From Yimella sp. cx-51 (GTDB lineage Bacteria; Actinomycetota; Actinomycetes; Actinomycetales; Dermatophilaceae): a DNA stretch of 64,000 nt. Below the pieces are notes generated by a model. The model saw nothing but the letters and a program-made list of their open reading frames with translations. It did no database searches and had not been told where the DNA came from. Below, piece after piece: positions 30,524-39,074 of the stretch. Positions within the stretch are counted from its first letter, which is position 1; every line of letters starts with the position of its first letter. The stretch lies in assembly GCF_017654605.1 (NCBI RefSeq), contig NZ_CP072113.1:1798001-1862000 (forward strand), in the 5' to 3' direction. The position numbers were made by a program, and so were the translations under genes.

Positions 30524-31572
30524 TGGGCGATCAGTCCCGCTGATCGCACCTGGGCCAGGTCGGTGACCCCGGCCAGGCCCATGAGGTGCCGCAGTTCGTC
30601 GCAGAGCGCGGTCATCACCGTCTCGACGCCGTGAGCACCGTCTGCGACAAGCGCCCAGATGGCCGGACGTCCGACGAAAACGGCGCTCGCTCCGAGAGCG
30701 AGCGCGGTCAGCACGTCATAACCATCGCGCACTCCCCCGTCGACGACCACGGGCACGGCGTCACCGACCTCGGCAACGACGGCGGGCAGCACATCAGCAG
30801 TTGAGACGGCCCGATCGAGTTGGCGCCCACCGTGATTGCTCACCCAGATACCGGCCGCGCCGGCGTCCACGAAGCGGTTGGAATCGTCCGCCCGCAGCAC
30901 ACCTTTGACGATCACCGGTAGCCCGCTGATGTCGTGCAACCACGCGATCGCGTCGAGGTCGATCGAGGGGTCCTGGTCGACGTGCGCCCACGGGTCGGCG
31001 AACTGTTCCGGCGACAGGTGCTCGCCCATGTTGACCAGCGCGAGATCGTCGTCCAACTGGATCGGCCGTCCCGAGCCGACGATGTCACGGTGCCCGACGT
31101 ACGGGGTGTCGGCGGTGAGCACGAGCGCCGTGGCACCAGCGGCGACACTGCGACGCACCATCGCCTCGGTGACGGCGCGCTCCTTGGTGACGTAGATCTG
31201 CAACCACCACGGGCCGTTCACCTCGGCCGCAACAGTCTCGATCCGACACGTCGATCGGCTCGACAGACACAGCGGCACTCCGGCCGCGGAAGCACCGGTA
31301 GCGGTCGCGACCTCACCATCGGTGTGTGCGAGCCGGTGGAAGGCAGTTGGCGCGACGCCAATCGGTGAGGCGAAGTCACCGAAGATGCTGGCCCTGGTGT
31401 CGACCGTGCTCACGTCACGCAGCACACGCGGACTGAATCGGTAGTGTTGCCAAGCTGATTGGGCCTCACCGACGCTGACACCAGCATCCATGCCGCGGGT
31501 CACGTAGGCCCAGAACGCCGGATCGACATTGGCGGCAGCACGGTCGCGGAACTGTCGGACGAGCGGATGCAT
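30520..31572 (-). CDS. FMN-dependent alpha-hydroxy-acid oxidase/dehydrogenase
   Basis: The 350-aa TIM-barrel flavoenzyme oxidises a 2-hydroxy acid such as lactate or glycolate. The active-site segment WVSNHGGRQLD (catalytic His, substrate Arg) and the FMN-phosphate motif VDGGVRDGYDVLTALALGA are intact. The N-terminal membrane-binding segment of LldD is absent. ATG 31572 starts MHPLVRQFRDRAAAN; TACAGT at 31580-31585, seven bases upstream, suggests a leaderless transcript. The longer reading from 31689 overlaps the divergent gene. The exact substrate is undetermined. Confidence 0.88.
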   Translation of the reverse strand: MHPLVRQFRDRAAANVDPAFWAYVTRGMDAGVSVGEAQSAWQHYRFSPRVLRDVSTVDTRASIFGDFASPIGVAPTAFHRLAHTDGEVATATGASAAGVPLCLSSRSTCRIETVAAEVNGPWWLQIYVTKERAVTEAMVRRSVAAGATALVLTADTPYVGHRDIVGSGRPIQLDDDLALVNMGEHLSPEQFADPWAHVDQDPSIDLDAIAWLHDISGLPVIVKGVLRADDSNRFVDAGAAGIWVSNHGGRQLDRAVSTADVLPAVVAEVGDAVPVVVDGGVRDGYDVLTALALGASAVFVGRPAIWALVADGAHGVETVMTALCDELRHLMGLAGVTDLAQVRSAGLIAH

Positions 31573-31624
31573 GCGCGCCACTGTAGGCCTCGTTGCGGGC
31601 GGCTGAACCCCGTACGGTGAGCCC

Positions 31625-32458
31625 ATGACACCCGCTGCCGTCGACCGCCCGGTTCGTATCGGGGTGCAACTGCACCCCCAGCACGCCACCTATCCGCAGA
31701 TCCGCGACGCGGTGAGTCGCGCCGAGGACCTCGGGGTGGACGTGCTCTTCAACTGGGACCACTTCTTCCCGTTGTACGGCGACTCCGACGGCGCCCACTT
31801 CGAGTGTTGGACGATGCTGGCGGCGTGGGCCGAGCAGACCAGCCGGGTGCAGATCGGTGCGCTGGTGTCGTGCAACAGCTATCGCAACCCCGACCTGCTC
31901 GCCGACATGGCCCGTACCGTCGACCACATCAGTGACGGGCGACTGATCCTCGGTATCGGCTCGGGCTGGTTCGAGCGCGACTACACCGAATACGGCTACG
32001 AGTTCGGCACCGCCGGCAGCCGTCTGGACGATCTCGCCGAGGCCCTGCCGCGCATCGAAGCCCGCTACGCCGCGCTCAACCCCGCCCCGACCAGGACGAT
32101 CCCGACGCTGATCGGCGGCGGCGGCGAGAAGAAGACGCTGAAGCTGGTCGCCAAGCACGGTGACATCTGGCACTCCTTCGCCGATCCGGAAGTGTTGAAG
32201 CACAAACTGACTGTGCTGCAAGGCCATTGCGACGTCGTCGGCCGCGACATGAGCGAGATCGAAGTCTCGGTGGGCGTCGGTGGCATGGGTCGCGAGGGCC
32301 GCTCCCCGGACGCCCCCGAGGTCGAGGGCGCGCCGCTGTACGACCTCGGCGCGCGCCTGTTCACGATGGGTGTCGGCGGTCCGGACTACGACCTCGAGGT
32401 CGTGAAACCGTGGCTGGCCTGGCGCGACCAACTGAACGCGTCCACCTCGACCGGTTGA
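31625..32458 (+). CDS. LLM-class F420-dependent oxidoreductase
   Basis: The 277-aa luciferase-like TIM barrel has VDVLFNWDHFFPL, DHISDGRLILGIGSGWFERDY and TLIGGGGEKKTLKLVAKHGD, the family's phosphate- and flavin-binding stretches. Actinobacterial members of this type usually use F420, which is assumed here. TACGGT at 31613-31618 lies six bases before the ATG. It is divergent from the hydroxy-acid oxidase across 52 bases that carry a -10 for each gene. Confidence 0.85.
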   Translation: MTPAAVDRPVRIGVQLHPQHATYPQIRDAVSRAEDLGVDVLFNWDHFFPLYGDSDGAHFECWTMLAAWAEQTSRVQIGALVSCNSYRNPDLLADMARTVDHISDGRLILGIGSGWFERDYTEYGYEFGTAGSRLDDLAEALPRIEARYAALNPAPTRTIPTLIGGGGEKKTLKLVAKHGDIWHSFADPEVLKHKLTVLQGHCDVVGRDMSEIEVSVGVGGMGREGRSPDAPEVEGAPLYDLGARLFTMGVGGPDYDLEVVKPWLAWRDQLNASTSTG

Positions 32459-32522
32459 GTCAACGCGGCCAGTTCCGGCAATCCGGTCGTTGAATGGTGT
32501 ACCGAAACGTAGAGTGCAGGGT

Positions 32523-33473
32523 ATGACCCCTCGCCTGCGTCCTGCGATGAGTGCTGCCGTTCTCGCTCTCAGCGCCGGATTGTTGGCCGGCTGTCAGACC
32601 GGCGGTGACGTGGCCTCGGTGGTCTCGCCCACGTCCACAACGACGACGGCCGCAGCAACACCTGTCGAGGCGGCTGCGGAGCAGTCGAGCACTGCTGCGG
32701 CCGCCGAGACCCCTGCTTCGGCGACGTCCGCGGCGCCAACGGCGCCGACTACGAGCAGCACGCGAAGCGCCGCTCCCGAGGTCGCGGCTACGGCCGGTGC
32801 GCTGCACCAGGTGGCCGGCATCGTCGACGGCGACACGATCAAGGTCTGGATCGGCGGCACCCGAGTCGGCGTACGGCTGCTGGGCGTCGACACACCCGAA
32901 ACCGTGAAGCCGGGTTATTCGCAGGGCTGCTTCGGCAAGCAGGCCAGCAGCAAGATGCAGAGTCTGGTGCAGTCCAAGCAGGTGCACCTGGTGCCCGATG
33001 CCACCCAGGGTGACAAGGACCGTTACGGCCGACTGCTGCGCTACGTCCTGCTCCCCGACGGTCGTGATGTCTCGCAGCAGATGATCGCCGGCGGCTTCGG
33101 TCGGGAGTACACCTACGCCGCGGCCTACGCCAAGCAGGGCACGTTCCGGGCTGCGCAGTCGAGTGCCCAGGCGGCGCGGGCTGGTTTGTGGGGTGCGTGC
33201 ACCTATGAGTCGGCGTTCAACCCGCCGGCCACGAGCAGTACGCCCACCGCGCCTCTGGCGGTGGCACCGTCCGCGTCGTCCACCACGGCGGCGCAGGCGC
33301 CGGCCGGCACCTGCAACATCAAGGGCAATATCAATTCCAAGGGCGAGAAGATCTATCACCGCCCCGGACAGCAGGCCTACGACAAGACGGTCATCACCCC
33401 GAGCAAGGGTGAGCGCATGTTCTGCTCCGAATCCGAGGCGCAAGCCGCCGGTTGGCGCGCCGCGAAGCGCTGA
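32523..33473 (+). CDS. Secreted thermonuclease-like lipoprotein
   Basis: The 316-aa protein has a signal peptide with lipobox LLAGC (Cys 24), a Thr/Ala-rich linker, and a staphylococcal-nuclease domain (about 95-235). In it VDGDTIKV, RLLGVDTPE and DKDRYGRLLRYV supply the Asp, Arg and Glu of the active site. The C-terminal 55 residues (KIYHRPGQQAYDK, FCSESEAQAAGWR) form a module often attached to such nucleases. ATG 32523 follows TAGAGT (32510-32515) by seven bases; the ATG at 32490 would precede that hexamer. It should degrade extracellular nucleic acid. Confidence 0.88.
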   Translation: MTPRLRPAMSAAVLALSAGLLAGCQTGGDVASVVSPTSTTTTAAATPVEAAAEQSSTAAAAETPASATSAAPTAPTTSSTRSAAPEVAATAGALHQVAGIVDGDTIKVWIGGTRVGVRLLGVDTPETVKPGYSQGCFGKQASSKMQSLVQSKQVHLVPDATQGDKDRYGRLLRYVLLPDGRDVSQQMIAGGFGREYTYAAAYAKQGTFRAAQSSAQAARAGLWGACTYESAFNPPATSSTPTAPLAVAPSASSTTAAQAPAGTCNIKGNINSKGEKIYHRPGQQAYDKTVITPSKGERMFCSESEAQAAGWRAAKR

Positions 33474-33601
33474 ACCGCCCTGAATCACGCGGCACACGCG
33501 TGTCGGTGTCGGCAGTGGCAAGCGCACTGACCGAAACTGGGCGACGGTCTGTCATCGCGAGATGACCAGACCGGCATGTCCGGAATCACCGAGGGAGACC
33601 C

Positions 33602-36034
33602 ATGGCCCGCCGCCGCAAGGACGACCAACCACTCGAACCCGACTTCGTCGAGAACATCGTCGACATCAATGTCGAGGACGAGATGCAGACGGCGTTCCTG
33701 GAGTACGCCTATTCGGTCATCTACTCCCGCGCGCTGCCTGACGCCCGCGACGGCTTGAAACCGGTGCAGCGCCGCATCCTCTACTCGATGAACGAGCTCG
33801 GTCTGCGTCCTGACCGCAACCACGTGAAGTGTTCGCGCGTGGTCGGCGAGGTCATGGGTAAGTACCACCCGCACGGCGACACCGCGATCTACGACGCCCT
33901 GGTGCGCATGGCGCAGTCGTGGACGATGCGCCTGCCGCTCGTCGATGGTCACGGCAACTTCGGTTCGCTGGACGAAGGTCCAGCCGCTTCCCGTTACACC
34001 GAGGCCCGCCTTGCTCCGTCCGCGTTGCTGATGACCACCTCGCTGCGCGAGAACACCGTCGACTACGTGCCCAACTACGACGAGTCGGAGCAGCAGCCGT
34101 CCGTGCTGCCGGCCGCCTTCCCCAACCTGTTGGTCAACGGCGCCGCCGGGATAGCCGTCGGCATGGCCACCAACATGCCGCCGCACAACCTGGTCGAGGT
34201 CATCGGCGCAGCCCGCCACCTCATCGCCAATCCCGACTGCTCGCTGGACGACCTGATGAAGTTCGTGCCCGGCCCCGACCTGCCGATGGGCGGTCAGATC
34301 GTCGGCCTGGAAGGCATCCGGGACGCCTATCTCACCGGACGCGGTTCGTTCCGCACGCGCGCGACCGTCCGCGTCGAGAACGTCACCCCGCGCAAGAAGG
34401 GTCTGATCGTCACCGAACTGCCCTATCTGGTCGGGCCGGAGAAGGTCATCGAGAAGATCAAGGACCTGCACCAGGCCAAGAAACTGCAGGGCATCTCTGA
34501 CGTCAAAGACCTCTCCGACCGGCGCAGTGGTCTGCAACTGGTCATCGAGATCAAGAACGGTTTCAACCCCGAAGCGGTCCTGGAGACCCTCTACAAGCTC
34601 ACCCCGCTGGAAGAGTCGTTCGGCATCAACAATGTCGCCCTCGTCGACGGTCAGCCGCGCACCCTGGGCCTGAAGGAACTGCTGAAGGTCTACGTCGATT
34701 TCCGCATCGACGTGGTGCGCCGACGCACGCAGTTCCGCCTGGGACAGAAGAAGGACCGCCTGCACCTGGTCGACGGCCTGTTGATCGCGATCGTCGACAT
34801 CGACGAAGTGATCCAGGTGATCCGTAGCTCCGACGACGCCGGCATCGCCCGCGAACGGCTCATGCAGATCTTCGACCTGACCGAGGCACAGGCCAACTAC
34901 ATCCTCGAACTCCAGCTGCGCCGGCTCACGAAGTTCTCCCGTATCGAGCTGGAGAAGGAGGCCGAGGAGCTGCGCCGCGAGATCGAAGAACTCGAGGCGA
35001 TCCTGGCCGACGAGAAGGTGCTGCACAAACTGGTCTCCACCGAACTCGCCGACGTCGCCAAGACCCACGGCACCCCGCGCCGCACGGTGCTGCTCGAAGC
35101 GTCCGGGGCTCCGAAGGTCACCTCCACCCCGCTGGAAGTCGCGGACGACCCGTGCTGGGTGTTGCTGTCGTCCACTGGATTGCTGGCGCGCACGACCACC
35201 GCAGAACCGTTGCCCGACAGTGGTTCTCGCAAGAAGCACGACGCGATCATCGGCGCAGTACGCACCACTGTGCGGGGCGAGTTCGGGGTGGTGACCTCCT
35301 CGGGTCGGGTCGCCCGTCTGACGCCGCTCGATCTCCCCACGTTGGTGCCGACCAACGACGCGCCCGCCCTTTCTGGTGGAGCACCGCTCGCGGCGTTCGT
35401 CGATCTGCCAGCGGGCGAGAAGGTGCTGACGCTCATGAGCCTCGACCCGACCGCTCCGGGGTTGGCGGTCGGCACCGCACAGGGCGTGGTGAAACGGGTG
35501 AACACCGACTACCCGAACAAGGACTCCTTCGAGATCATCACGCTCAAGGACGGCGACGAAGTGGTCGGTGCCACCCACGTCGATTCAGACACAGCCGAAC
35601 TCACGTTCATCACGTCCGCCGCTCATCTGCTGCACTTCCCCGCATCGATCGTCCGACCGCAGGGTCGGGCCGGTGGCGGCATGGCCGGCATCAAGCTCTC
35701 CCCCGGCGCGCGAGCCATCTGGTTCGGGGCTGTCTCAGCGCCGGACGAATCCGTCGTGGTGACCGTCGCCGACTCCTCCGGTGCGCTTCCCGGCACCGGC
35801 GGCGGCTCGATCAAGGTGACTGAGTTCGCCGCCTACCCGGGAAAGGGCCGCGCAACAGGTGGCGTGCGCTGCCAGCGTTTCCTGCGCGGCGAGGACGAAC
35901 TGGTCTTCGCCTGGGCCGGCAAGGCGCCGCGCGCCGCGACGTCTGCTGGTGTCGCGGTCGACCTGCCCGAGGCCGACACGCGCCGCGACGGCAGTGGAAT
36001 TCCGTTGACCGGCAACCTTTCTGCCATCGGCTGA
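33602..36034 (+). CDS. parC: DNA topoisomerase IV subunit A
   Basis: The 810-aa type IIA topoisomerase subunit has the winged-helix core with DARDGLKPVQRRIL, HPHGDTAIYDALVRMAQ and the catalytic Tyr in SRYTEARL. The C-terminal propeller lacks the GyrA-box QRRGGKG, supporting topo IV rather than gyrase. The partner parE is at 42.9 kb on the other strand. GGGAGACCC precedes the ATG. It decatenates daughter chromosomes. The quinolone-determining Ser83-equivalent position reads His-Gly-Asp-Thr-Ala. Confidence 0.9.
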   Translation: MARRRKDDQPLEPDFVENIVDINVEDEMQTAFLEYAYSVIYSRALPDARDGLKPVQRRILYSMNELGLRPDRNHVKCSRVVGEVMGKYHPHGDTAIYDALVRMAQSWTMRLPLVDGHGNFGSLDEGPAASRYTEARLAPSALLMTTSLRENTVDYVPNYDESEQQPSVLPAAFPNLLVNGAAGIAVGMATNMPPHNLVEVIGAARHLIANPDCSLDDLMKFVPGPDLPMGGQIVGLEGIRDAYLTGRGSFRTRATVRVENVTPRKKGLIVTELPYLVGPEKVIEKIKDLHQAKKLQGISDVKDLSDRRSGLQLVIEIKNGFNPEAVLETLYKLTPLEESFGINNVALVDGQPRTLGLKELLKVYVDFRIDVVRRRTQFRLGQKKDRLHLVDGLLIAIVDIDEVIQVIRSSDDAGIARERLMQIFDLTEAQANYILELQLRRLTKFSRIELEKEAEELRREIEELEAILADEKVLHKLVSTELADVAKTHGTPRRTVLLEASGAPKVTSTPLEVADDPCWVLLSSTGLLARTTTAEPLPDSGSRKKHDAIIGAVRTTVRGEFGVVTSSGRVARLTPLDLPTLVPTNDAPALSGGAPLAAFVDLPAGEKVLTLMSLDPTAPGLAVGTAQGVVKRVNTDYPNKDSFEIITLKDGDEVVGATHVDSDTAELTFITSAAHLLHFPASIVRPQGRAGGGMAGIKLSPGARAIWFGAVSAPDESVVVTVADSSGALPGTGGGSIKVTEFAAYPGKGRATGGVRCQRFLRGEDELVFAWAGKAPRAATSAGVAVDLPEADTRRDGSGIPLTGNLSAIG

Positions 36035-36056
36035 CCCTCTGGGGCAGACTGGCGCC

Positions 36057-36989
36057 ATGGCTGAACCGACACAGTGCTCGCGCCAGTGGGACGATGCCGA
36101 CCTGAATGCCGCGGGTAGTGCATCCGTCGCGCAGTTCTGGGTGGCGTTGGAGCAGAACGGTCCGTGGGGTCATGACGCGATCGCTTCATCGCACCTCCCG
36201 GACGGTGTTGGTCCTGCCCTGGAGCGCGCGGTGGCCGAAGCCGGCGGACGACTGCTGCTCATCCGCCGGCCCGGTCGCCATGCCGACGATCATCAGTCGG
36301 GTGATGCCCGAACTTGTTTGATCGCAGGCGGATTGGCGGACGACCCGTGGCTGCTGGAAGGCGATGTCGACGACCCGTCCGACCTGTTGCGGGTCGACTG
36401 GCGCCTGAGCATCGGTGACGGACCGGACGCCGTGAGCGAGGTGCTCCCACTGCTCGAGGAGACCCGCGATGTCGTCTTGCTGGTGTGCGCCAACAGCAAA
36501 CGCGACCAGTGCTGCGCGGTGCGGGGCCGGCCCGTTGCTGCCCATGCAGCGCAGCAGCGTCCGGGACGGGTCTGGGAGTGCTCGCACACCGGCGGTCACC
36601 GGTTTGCTCCGACCGCAGTGATGCTGCCCTCGGGTCAGACCTATGCCCGACTCGATGAGTCATCGGCCGTTGAGGCCCATGATGCCGAGAAGCGGCGGGA
36701 GGTCGCCGCGTCGTTGAACTCGTTACGGCACAACCGTGGTCGCAGTTGTCTCACCCCGTCGTTCCAGGCCGCTGAGGCAGCGATCCGGCAGGAGACCGGC
36801 GAACTCGCGCTCGACGCGTTCACCGTCACCGAGGAGGAGCCGGACGAACTGCGCGTCGAGCACCGCGACGGACGGGTGTGGCGGGTGCAGGTGGCTCAAC
36901 ACCCCGGACCCAACCTCAAGGACTCGTGTCTGAAGCAACCCAAACCGTCGAGCTACTGGACGGCTCAGCTTCTCTCGTCGCTCGTCTGA
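36057..36989 (+). CDS. Sucrase/ferredoxin-like family protein
   Basis: The 310-aa protein contains the thioredoxin-fold [2Fe-2S] ferredoxin-like domain: CANSKRDQCCAVRG, then VWECSHTGGHRFAPT (about residues 145-190). It begins 22 bases after parC. Its TGA overlaps the next ATG by one base, so it is coupled to the metallo-hydrolase. Function unknown; electron transfer is inferred from the cysteine pattern. Confidence 0.85.
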   Translation: MAEPTQCSRQWDDADLNAAGSASVAQFWVALEQNGPWGHDAIASSHLPDGVGPALERAVAEAGGRLLLIRRPGRHADDHQSGDARTCLIAGGLADDPWLLEGDVDDPSDLLRVDWRLSIGDGPDAVSEVLPLLEETRDVVLLVCANSKRDQCCAVRGRPVAAHAAQQRPGRVWECSHTGGHRFAPTAVMLPSGQTYARLDESSAVEAHDAEKRREVAASLNSLRHNRGRSCLTPSFQAAEAAIRQETGELALDAFTVTEEEPDELRVEHRDGRVWRVQVAQHPGPNLKDSCLKQPKPSSYWTAQLLSSLV

Positions 36990-37813
36990 TGGCGGATTTC
37001 GTCGAGGTGGCCGACCGCATCTGGGTGGCTCGCTATCCGTGGGCCGATGCGAATGTCACTGTGATTGCTGGGAATCGCGGTGTGGTCGTCGTCGATACGC
37101 ACGCGTCCACCGATGCAGGCCGAGCGGTGCTCGACGACCTGCGACGACTCACGAGCGCGCCACTGTTCGCGGTGGTCAACACGCACTGGCACTGGGACCA
37201 CACGTTCGGCAATGCGGCCTTCCGCGCCGAATCCCCCGACCTCCCCATTCACGCGCACGAGCGAGCGGCTGCCGCGCTGGCGGCAGAAGGAGCCGACGCG
37301 CGCGCGAGGCTCATCACCGACGATCCGGGGCACGCAGAAGAGTTGGCGCGCACCGACATCGTGCTTCCTGACACGCTCTTCGACCTCTCGGCGCAGATCG
37401 ACCTCGGTGATCGCGTCGTCGAGCTCATCCACCCCGGACGCGGTCACACCGACGGCGACATCGTCGTGCACGTGCCCGACGCAGACGTCCTGCTGGCGGG
37501 TGATCTCGTCGAGGAGTCAGCACACCCGTGGATCGGTGAAGACTCTTGGCCCATGGACTGGGCGGCGACGCTGGACGTTCTGCTTGCTCGGTTCGCTGAC
37601 TCCGTCGTCGTCCCGGGCCACGGTGTGCCTGTCGATTCGGCGTTCGTCTCCAGCCAACGCGACGAACTCGCTCAGATCGCGCGTCAGGTGCGGTCGCTGT
37701 TCGAGGCCGGTGTACCGCTTTCCGACGCTGCTGAAGTCGGCGAATGGCCGTGGGACCCTGCCGAGCCCGGAATCACCCAGGCGCTGAGCCGCGGGTACGA
37801 GCAGTGCCGTTGA
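36989..37813 (+). CDS. MBL-fold metallo-hydrolase
   Basis: The 274-aa metallo-beta-lactamase-fold hydrolase has VNTHWHWDHTFGN (HxHxDH), HPGRGHTDGDIVV, LLAGDLVEE and VVPGHG, a full two-metal set. The substrate is unknown. ATG 36989 overlaps the preceding stop (TGATG). Its last 41 bases overlap the convergent GNAT gene. Confidence 0.88.
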   Translation: MADFVEVADRIWVARYPWADANVTVIAGNRGVVVVDTHASTDAGRAVLDDLRRLTSAPLFAVVNTHWHWDHTFGNAAFRAESPDLPIHAHERAAAALAAEGADARARLITDDPGHAEELARTDIVLPDTLFDLSAQIDLGDRVVELIHPGRGHTDGDIVVHVPDADVLLAGDLVEESAHPWIGEDSWPMDWAATLDVLLARFADSVVVPGHGVPVDSAFVSSQRDELAQIARQVRSLFEAGVPLSDAAEVGEWPWDPAEPGITQALSRGYEQCR

Positions 37814-38300
37814 GCGGCAGGTACATCACGTGCAGCCCCACCAAGCCGTGGGCCGGGTGTCGGAACGATTCGGGCACCGTGCCGATCACGTTGAACCCCA
37901 ACGCCTTCCACAGCTTCACAGCTGACTCGTTGGTCTCCACGACGGCGTTGAACTGAATGCCGTGGAAGCCTTGATCACGGTGCCATTGCACGACGTATTC
38001 CCCCAGCGCGCGTCCGACTCCTTTGCCCCGAGCATGCTGCGACACCATGAAGCTGGCGGTGCCGATGTGGCTGCCGTTGCCGGGGCGATTCGGACCCATC
38101 TTCGCGCTGCCGAGCACCGTGCCGTCGTCGTCCGTCCAGACGACGGTTGCTCCCGGGGACTGCTCCATCCAGAGGTCACGTGCTTGGTCGCTGGAGAGGT
38201 CTGCCGGATAGGCATAGGTCTCCCCTGCCTGCACGATGTCGCGGAAGAACGGCCAGATCTGCTCCCAGTCGGCGGCTGTGGCCGGTCTGATCTCACTCAT
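37773..38300 (-). CDS. GNAT family N-acetyltransferase
   Basis: The 175-aa acetyltransferase has the acetyl-CoA loop SQHARGKGVGRALGEYVV and the C-terminal NESAVKLWKALGFNVIGTVPE. It resembles phosphinothricin/L-amino-acid acetyltransferases; the substrate is not determined. The start overlaps the preceding small membrane gene by four bases, so the three leftward genes from 38973 form one unit. The 3' end overlaps the MBL gene. Confidence 0.88.
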   Translation of the reverse strand: MSEIRPATAADWEQIWPFFRDIVQAGETYAYPADLSSDQARDLWMEQSPGATVVWTDDDGTVLGSAKMGPNRPGNGSHIGTASFMVSQHARGKGVGRALGEYVVQWHRDQGFHGIQFNAVVETNESAVKLWKALGFNVIGTVPESFRHPAHGLVGLHVMYLPLNGTARTRGSAPG

Positions 38301-38533
38301 GGTCGCGAGTGTGCACCACAGCGCCGGACCGCCGCCGGGTGAGTATCGCGAAGACGATGCAGAACACGATGGAAGACGATGCAGAACACGATGAAGGCGC
38401 CGGGAAATACGACCAACGAAACAACTGAGTCACGTAGTTTCAGCACGATTCGGCAGAGCGCCTCCAATGCCAGAAACGCCACCACACCTGCAGCGGTGGC
38501 AATCGATGCTGGCTTCATCGCACTCGTTTTCAC
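38297..38533 (-). CDS. Small membrane protein, C-terminus frameshifted by a tandem duplication
   Basis: The 78-aa reading starts at GTG 38533, overlapping the previous stop (GTGA). It has two hydrophobic segments, the second ending GAFIVFCIVF. There a perfect 22-bp tandem duplication (38350-38371 and 38372-38393) throws the frame, giving a tail of HRVLHRLRDTH type. Removing one copy restores FCIVFAILTRRRSGAVV, a natural end of a membrane helix with a basic cap, and a stop at 38293-38295. The family is not recognised. Confidence 0.6.
   Translation of the reverse strand: MKTSAMKPASIATAAGVVAFLALEALCRIVLKLRDSVVSLVVFPGAFIVFCIVFHRVLHRLRDTHPAAVRRCGAHSRP
38350..38393. repeat. Perfect 22-bp tandem duplication
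   Basis: Two identical, adjacent 22-base units (first 38350-38371, second 38372-38393) begin GAAGACGATG and end AACACGATG. The length is not a multiple of three, so copy number sets the reading frame of the small membrane gene across it. Confidence 0.95.
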
Positions 38534-38973
38534 TTTTTAATCACCGATGGTCGGGGGACGACGGGGAGGCCGCTGATCCGGGCCACGTCGTCGGTGTACT
38601 CCCGCGGGATCCTGGTTTCGGTCCGGGTGCCGTCCTTCATCAGCAGGACGACCATGTACTCATAGACACTCTGCTGCTGCACGGCCTCAACGTCCGACCA
38701 CGGAATCCGCTTCTTCATCGGGGCCTTCACACCCGCGGCGTTGACCACGATCTGCGGTGGACGCCGCAGCAGCACCAGGTTCCACATGAACAGCGCCACG
38801 ATGACCCCCGGCCAGATGTACGCATGCCAGGGCCGACCATTGCTCACCAGATGTACCAATTGCGCGGTAGTACTGAGTCCGACGAACACCCAGATCAGTA
38901 CGAGCCATTTCGGCTGCTTCTCAGCAGCAAGGCGAATCTCGTCCGCGCTTGCGGCATCGGCTATGTCCCCCAT
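38530..38973 (-). CDS. Small PH-like membrane protein
   Basis: The 147-aa protein has two membrane segments (about 23-43 and 55-72), then a compact domain with IVVNAAGVKAPMKKRIPWSDVEAV that resembles bacterial PH domains. Function unknown. It heads the leftward three-gene unit with the frameshifted membrane gene and the GNAT gene, each overlapping the next by four bases. Confidence 0.65.
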   Translation of the reverse strand: MGDIADAASADEIRLAAEKQPKWLVLIWVFVGLSTTAQLVHLVSNGRPWHAYIWPGVIVALFMWNLVLLRRPPQIVVNAAGVKAPMKKRIPWSDVEAVQQQSVYEYMVVLLMKDGTRTETRIPREYTDDVARISGLPVVPRPSVIKK

Positions 38974-39074
38974 GGCACAAGTATGGGGCTCATGCCGCTG
39001 ACTGCGGGGTTTGACCTGTGGTGCAGAAATGCCGACGATGGGAGGTTGTCGGTGCTGCCTGCAAGACTGTTCTC

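Noticed and set aside
33477-33510. Palindrome ACACGCGTGT before parC
   Set aside because: Only ten bases and expected by chance in this base composition; no promoter element aligned with it.
33485-35578. 697-codon minus frame opposite parC
   Set aside because: Antisense shadow of a certain topoisomerase gene.
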